DNA of 32,751 nucleotides from a virus. Below the pieces are notes generated by a model that had not been told where the DNA came from, searched no databases, and was given only the letters and a program-made list of their open reading frames with translations. Positions 31,112-32,751 of the stretch are shown piece by piece (the stretch's first letter is position 1; each line of letters begins with the position of its first letter). The translations under genes were made by a program, and so were the position numbers. The DNA is taken from the IMG/VR virus record IMGVR_UViG_3300046499_000366, positions 1 to 32,751 of that record, one strand, 5' to 3'.

Positions 31112-31478
31112 GATTAAAGATAATTATATACAGCTGGACTTAATACCTCCAACTGAAGTAGAGAAACTATACAAAGAATTTACTGATGTAAAAGAAAGTT
31201 CAGATAAAGTTAGACGTGGTGTATTTGCTAAAACAACAGGACTAGCAAAAAAAGTTCAGGAGTTAGAATGCCAAATAGAAAGCCTCCAGCAACAATTATT
31301 TACTCTGAACAGTTTGTTAATTATCCAACTTGGACTTGTTACGAATGTGCAATCAAACACGGTGGAAAGCCAAGAAACCACATCTCTACATACCACCTCG
31401 GTGAATGTGATGTTTGCGGAAAAGTTGCATCCGTCACACGTCCAAGAAGTTATGGATATCCTGATTTTAAGTGCTTAA
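31092..31478 (+). CDS. Coiled-coil protein (about 128 aa, overlapping)
   Basis: I read it from GTG 31092 (MARKKNEIKDNYIQLDLIPP). The middle (VEKLYKEFTDVKESSDKVRR, KKVQELECQIESLQQQLFTL) is a heptad-rich coiled coil, a type common in phage early operons. The last 70 residues overlap the 71 aa zinc-ribbon gene in another frame, which is unusual. A frameshift near 31250 could shorten it. Function unknown. Confidence 0.45.
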   Translation: MARKKNEIKDNYIQLDLIPPTEVEKLYKEFTDVKESSDKVRRGVFAKTTGLAKKVQELECQIESLQQQLFTLNSLLIIQLGLVTNVQSNTVESQETTSLHTTSVNVMFAEKLHPSHVQEVMDILILSA

Positions 31479-31483
31479 AATAA
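31268..31483 (+). CDS. Small zinc-ribbon protein (71 aa)
   Basis: AGGAG six bases before ATG 31268 supports this frame. The product MPNRKPPATIIYSEQFVNYP has a zinc-ribbon CYEC-x-IKHGG and GECDVCGK, and a Y/P-rich end. It starts inside the frame of the coiled-coil gene. It is typical of small phage proteins of unknown function that sit near recombination genes. Confidence 0.6.
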   Translation: MPNRKPPATIIYSEQFVNYPTWTCYECAIKHGGKPRNHISTYHLGECDVCGKVASVTRPRSYGYPDFKCLK

Positions 31484-31495
31484 GAAATAAATTTT

Positions 31496-31550
31496 ACCCC
31501 CTGAGAAAAGTAACCATAAAATGGCTTCTGTTTAGGAAAACTCAGGGGGT
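31496..31550 (+). terminator. Large hairpin after the zinc-ribbon gene
   Basis: ACCCCCTGAG and CTCAGGGGGT form a perfect 10-bp stem with a 35-base loop; ATTTTAAA follows. It ends the run of overlapping early genes. The T-run is weak and the loop is long, so it may be an RNA-stabilising or regulatory hairpin instead of a terminator. Confidence 0.4.
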
Positions 31551-31570
31551 ATTTTAAACTAAGTGATGAA

Positions 31571-31780
31571 ATGAAAATAGATCATAAAAAAACAGAAACA
31601 CTAAGAAAAATTTTACTTCACCTCAATGAATATGAAGATCTTGAAAAAATGGATATTCTTTGTCAGATGTCAATTAAATTATATATAATACAATTTAACG
31701 ATAAAGACTTATTTATAGAAACTTTGTCTACTATCTATGATGATTTAGAAGAGAATGCCAATCAAATGGGAATAATTTAG
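31571..31780 (+). CDS. Small hypothetical protein (69 aa)
   Basis: The protein MKIDHKKTETLRKILLHLNE is helical and acidic, with EDLEKMDILCQMSIKLYIIQ. There is a good ATG at 31571 but the ribosome site is weak. No motif recognised. It lies between the hairpin and the HNH gene, in a region of small early genes. Confidence 0.4.
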   Translation: MKIDHKKTETLRKILLHLNEYEDLEKMDILCQMSIKLYIIQFNDKDLFIETLSTIYDDLEENANQMGII

Positions 31781-31875
31781 AAGCACGTCTGATAATAGAT
31801 GATATGTTAAGTGTACTAAATTAAAAATTACATTGTTTGTAATCTAAATTAAATTATATAAAATTGGGAAAATAA

Positions 31876-32301
31876 ATGCAAGAAGATCGTGAAAATGAAC
31901 TAGAAGATTTTATTTCTAGATGTAGGGTACAACTCAAAGATGCTTTGAGAGAAAAAAATGAATTAGATCTTGAAAAATATAAAAAACATAACTCTAAACC
32001 TAAGATACAGGAGTCTAGGAAAAAATATCAAAAATCTGAAAAAGGTTTATACTCTGCTAGCCAATCAAGTTATAATAGAAGAACACGTTTTGAAAAATCA
32101 TGCGAAGATTTACTTTGGCATGAAAAAAAAGAAATAGGAAGATTCTATAAACATTGTCCTGAGGGGTATGAAGTAGATCACATCATACCAATAGCTAGAG
32201 GAGGGAAGCATACGCTTTCTAATCTCCAATATTTAACTAAAGAAGAAAATAGACGAAAAGGTGCTAAGTTAAACTATATATATGACAAAGAAATTAATTA
32301 G
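31876..32301 (+). CDS. HNH endonuclease (141 aa)
   Basis: The C-terminal half has the HNH motif: YKHCPEGYEVDHIIPIARGG, KHTLSNLQYLTKEENRRKG. The DH, N and final basic residues are in place. The N-terminal half is a charged helical region (ENELEDFISRCRVQLKDALR). GGGAAAA precedes ATG 31876. It could be a free-standing homing or packaging-type endonuclease. It overlaps the next gene by 20 bp in another frame. Confidence 0.75.
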   Translation: MQEDRENELEDFISRCRVQLKDALREKNELDLEKYKKHNSKPKIQESRKKYQKSEKGLYSASQSSYNRRTRFEKSCEDLLWHEKKEIGRFYKHCPEGYEVDHIIPIARGGKHTLSNLQYLTKEENRRKGAKLNYIYDKEIN

Positions 32302-32521
32302 CAGAATAGCATTTACCCCTACTGAGAAATTCATAAAAATTCAAGATATAGCAACAAGCAATAAATATAATTTAACTTTAGAAGAAGTCCAAAATATTAT
32401 TGCAGAAAGAAATAAAAACGGTCTTAAAGATGCTGTAAAACAAATTGGTAACAGATGTTTCATAAGAGAGCATCTATTTGATGAATGGTACACGTCTGAA
32501 ATGAACACAAAAAAGATCTGA
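32282..32521 (+). CDS. Small DNA-binding-like protein (79 aa)
   Basis: The product MTKKLISRIAFTPTEKFIKI, QDIATSNKYNLTLEEVQNII and QIGNRCFIREHLFDEWYTSE has a helical core and a C-terminal FIREHLFDEWY, a layout that resembles excisionase-like or MerR-like small phage regulators. It starts within the HNH gene's end. No strong family match by eye. Confidence 0.45.
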   Translation: MTKKLISRIAFTPTEKFIKIQDIATSNKYNLTLEEVQNIIAERNKNGLKDAVKQIGNRCFIREHLFDEWYTSEMNTKKI

Positions 32522-32574
32522 ATTTTCTAGAGATAAAAACAAGAAAAAGATCTGAATTAGGCGTAAAAAACAAT

Positions 32575-32679
32575 TGAACACGGCAGGACTTGAACCTGCG
32601 ACACATCATGAGAATCTGGAAGACGCACGTATCTTTTTCATCTCACTACACTTACTCTTACCAACTGAGTTACGTGTTC
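32575..32679 (-). tRNA. tRNA-like gene with an oversized middle region
   Basis: The minus strand gives GAACACG as 5' acceptor strand and CGTGTTC, then A, as 3' strand (7 perfect pairs), a D-arm ACTC/GAGT with loop AGTTGGTAA, and a T-arm GCAGG/CCTGC with loop TTCAAGT. These three parts are excellent. Between the D-arm and the T-arm there are about 54 bases, roughly 30 more than in a normal class I tRNA, and no standard five-pair anticodon stem fits; I could not call an anticodon. It may be a damaged tRNA, one with an insertion, or an attachment-site remnant. There is no encoded CCA. Confidence 0.55.
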
Positions 32680-32682
32680 ATT

Positions 32683-32715
32683 AAAAAAACGAAGAGTATC
32701 CTAAAATACTCTTCG
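32683..32715 (-). terminator. Minus-strand intrinsic terminator
   Basis: On the minus strand CGAAGAGTAT and ATACTCTTCG pair perfectly around a six-base loop and are followed by seven T. This is a strong terminator for a gene beyond the right edge of the window. It lies 4 bp before the 5' end of the tRNA-like gene, so that gene probably has its own promoter or is read separately. Confidence 0.75.
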
Positions 32716-32751
32716 CTAACATCAGGAATGTGACGAATGCAAATTTTCTCT

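Noticed and set aside
1-32751. CRISPR array
   Set aside because: No regularly spaced direct repeats were seen; the repeated leaders A and B are only two near-identical copies with genes between.

Overview
The window is a contiguous piece of an AT-rich, tailed double-stranded DNA phage (class Caudoviricetes, short-tailed P22-like morphogenesis) or the corresponding prophage. The evidence is a P22-type portal, an N4-gp56-type major capsid protein, a gp10-like tail hub, a gp4-like adaptor, ejection-type proteins, both terminase subunits, an ERF/YqaJ recombination pair and a RusA resolvase. I saw no integrase, no lysis cassette and no bacterial housekeeping gene. The host cannot be named from the sequence. 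The first 197 bases hold the 3' end of a plus-strand gene cut by the window edge.

Layout. Bases 192-11501, minus strand: virion genes in the order (transcription runs right to left) capsid, two related structural proteins, adaptor, fibre-like protein, tail hub and ejection proteins. Bases 11502-13517: the 5' part of the capsid gene, cut by three group I introns, one of which carries a LAGLIDADG gene. Bases 13599-14405: a plus-strand HNH-like gene between two similar structured elements. Bases 14439-19316: scaffold, small virion-associated proteins and the portal gene, which has its own group I intron. Bases 19288-21634: an HNH gene and small early-type genes, three of them preceded by the same three-way-junction RNA-like leader. 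Bases 21635-24281: large terminase with a mini-intein, then small terminase, with a small plus-strand gene island between them. Bases 24278-28576, minus strand: small zinc-ribbon proteins, a ParB-domain protein, RusA, a replication-initiator-like protein and a Cro-like regulator. From 28601 a divergent promoter drives plus-strand early genes (ERF, YqaJ exonuclease, small proteins, HNH). The window ends with a tRNA-like gene and a terminator on the minus strand.

The genes suggest a standard cycle: regulator and divergent early promoter, recombination and replication genes, then packaging (TerS/TerL, portal, scaffold, capsid) and a short-tail and ejection module. The exceptional trait is the load of selfish elements: four group I introns, one mini-intein, and four homing-endonuclease-type genes (one LAGLIDADG, three HNH or HNH-like), concentrated on capsid, portal and terminase.

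Several reading frames are broken: capsid exon 3, a small gene after TerL, a small gene with an in-frame TGA, and possibly one near 26.8 kb. Some breaks sit at runs of seven or eight A or T, so sequencing errors, -1 frameshifting and real decay all remain possible. Splice sites below were inferred by pairing and frame and are approximate unless stated.
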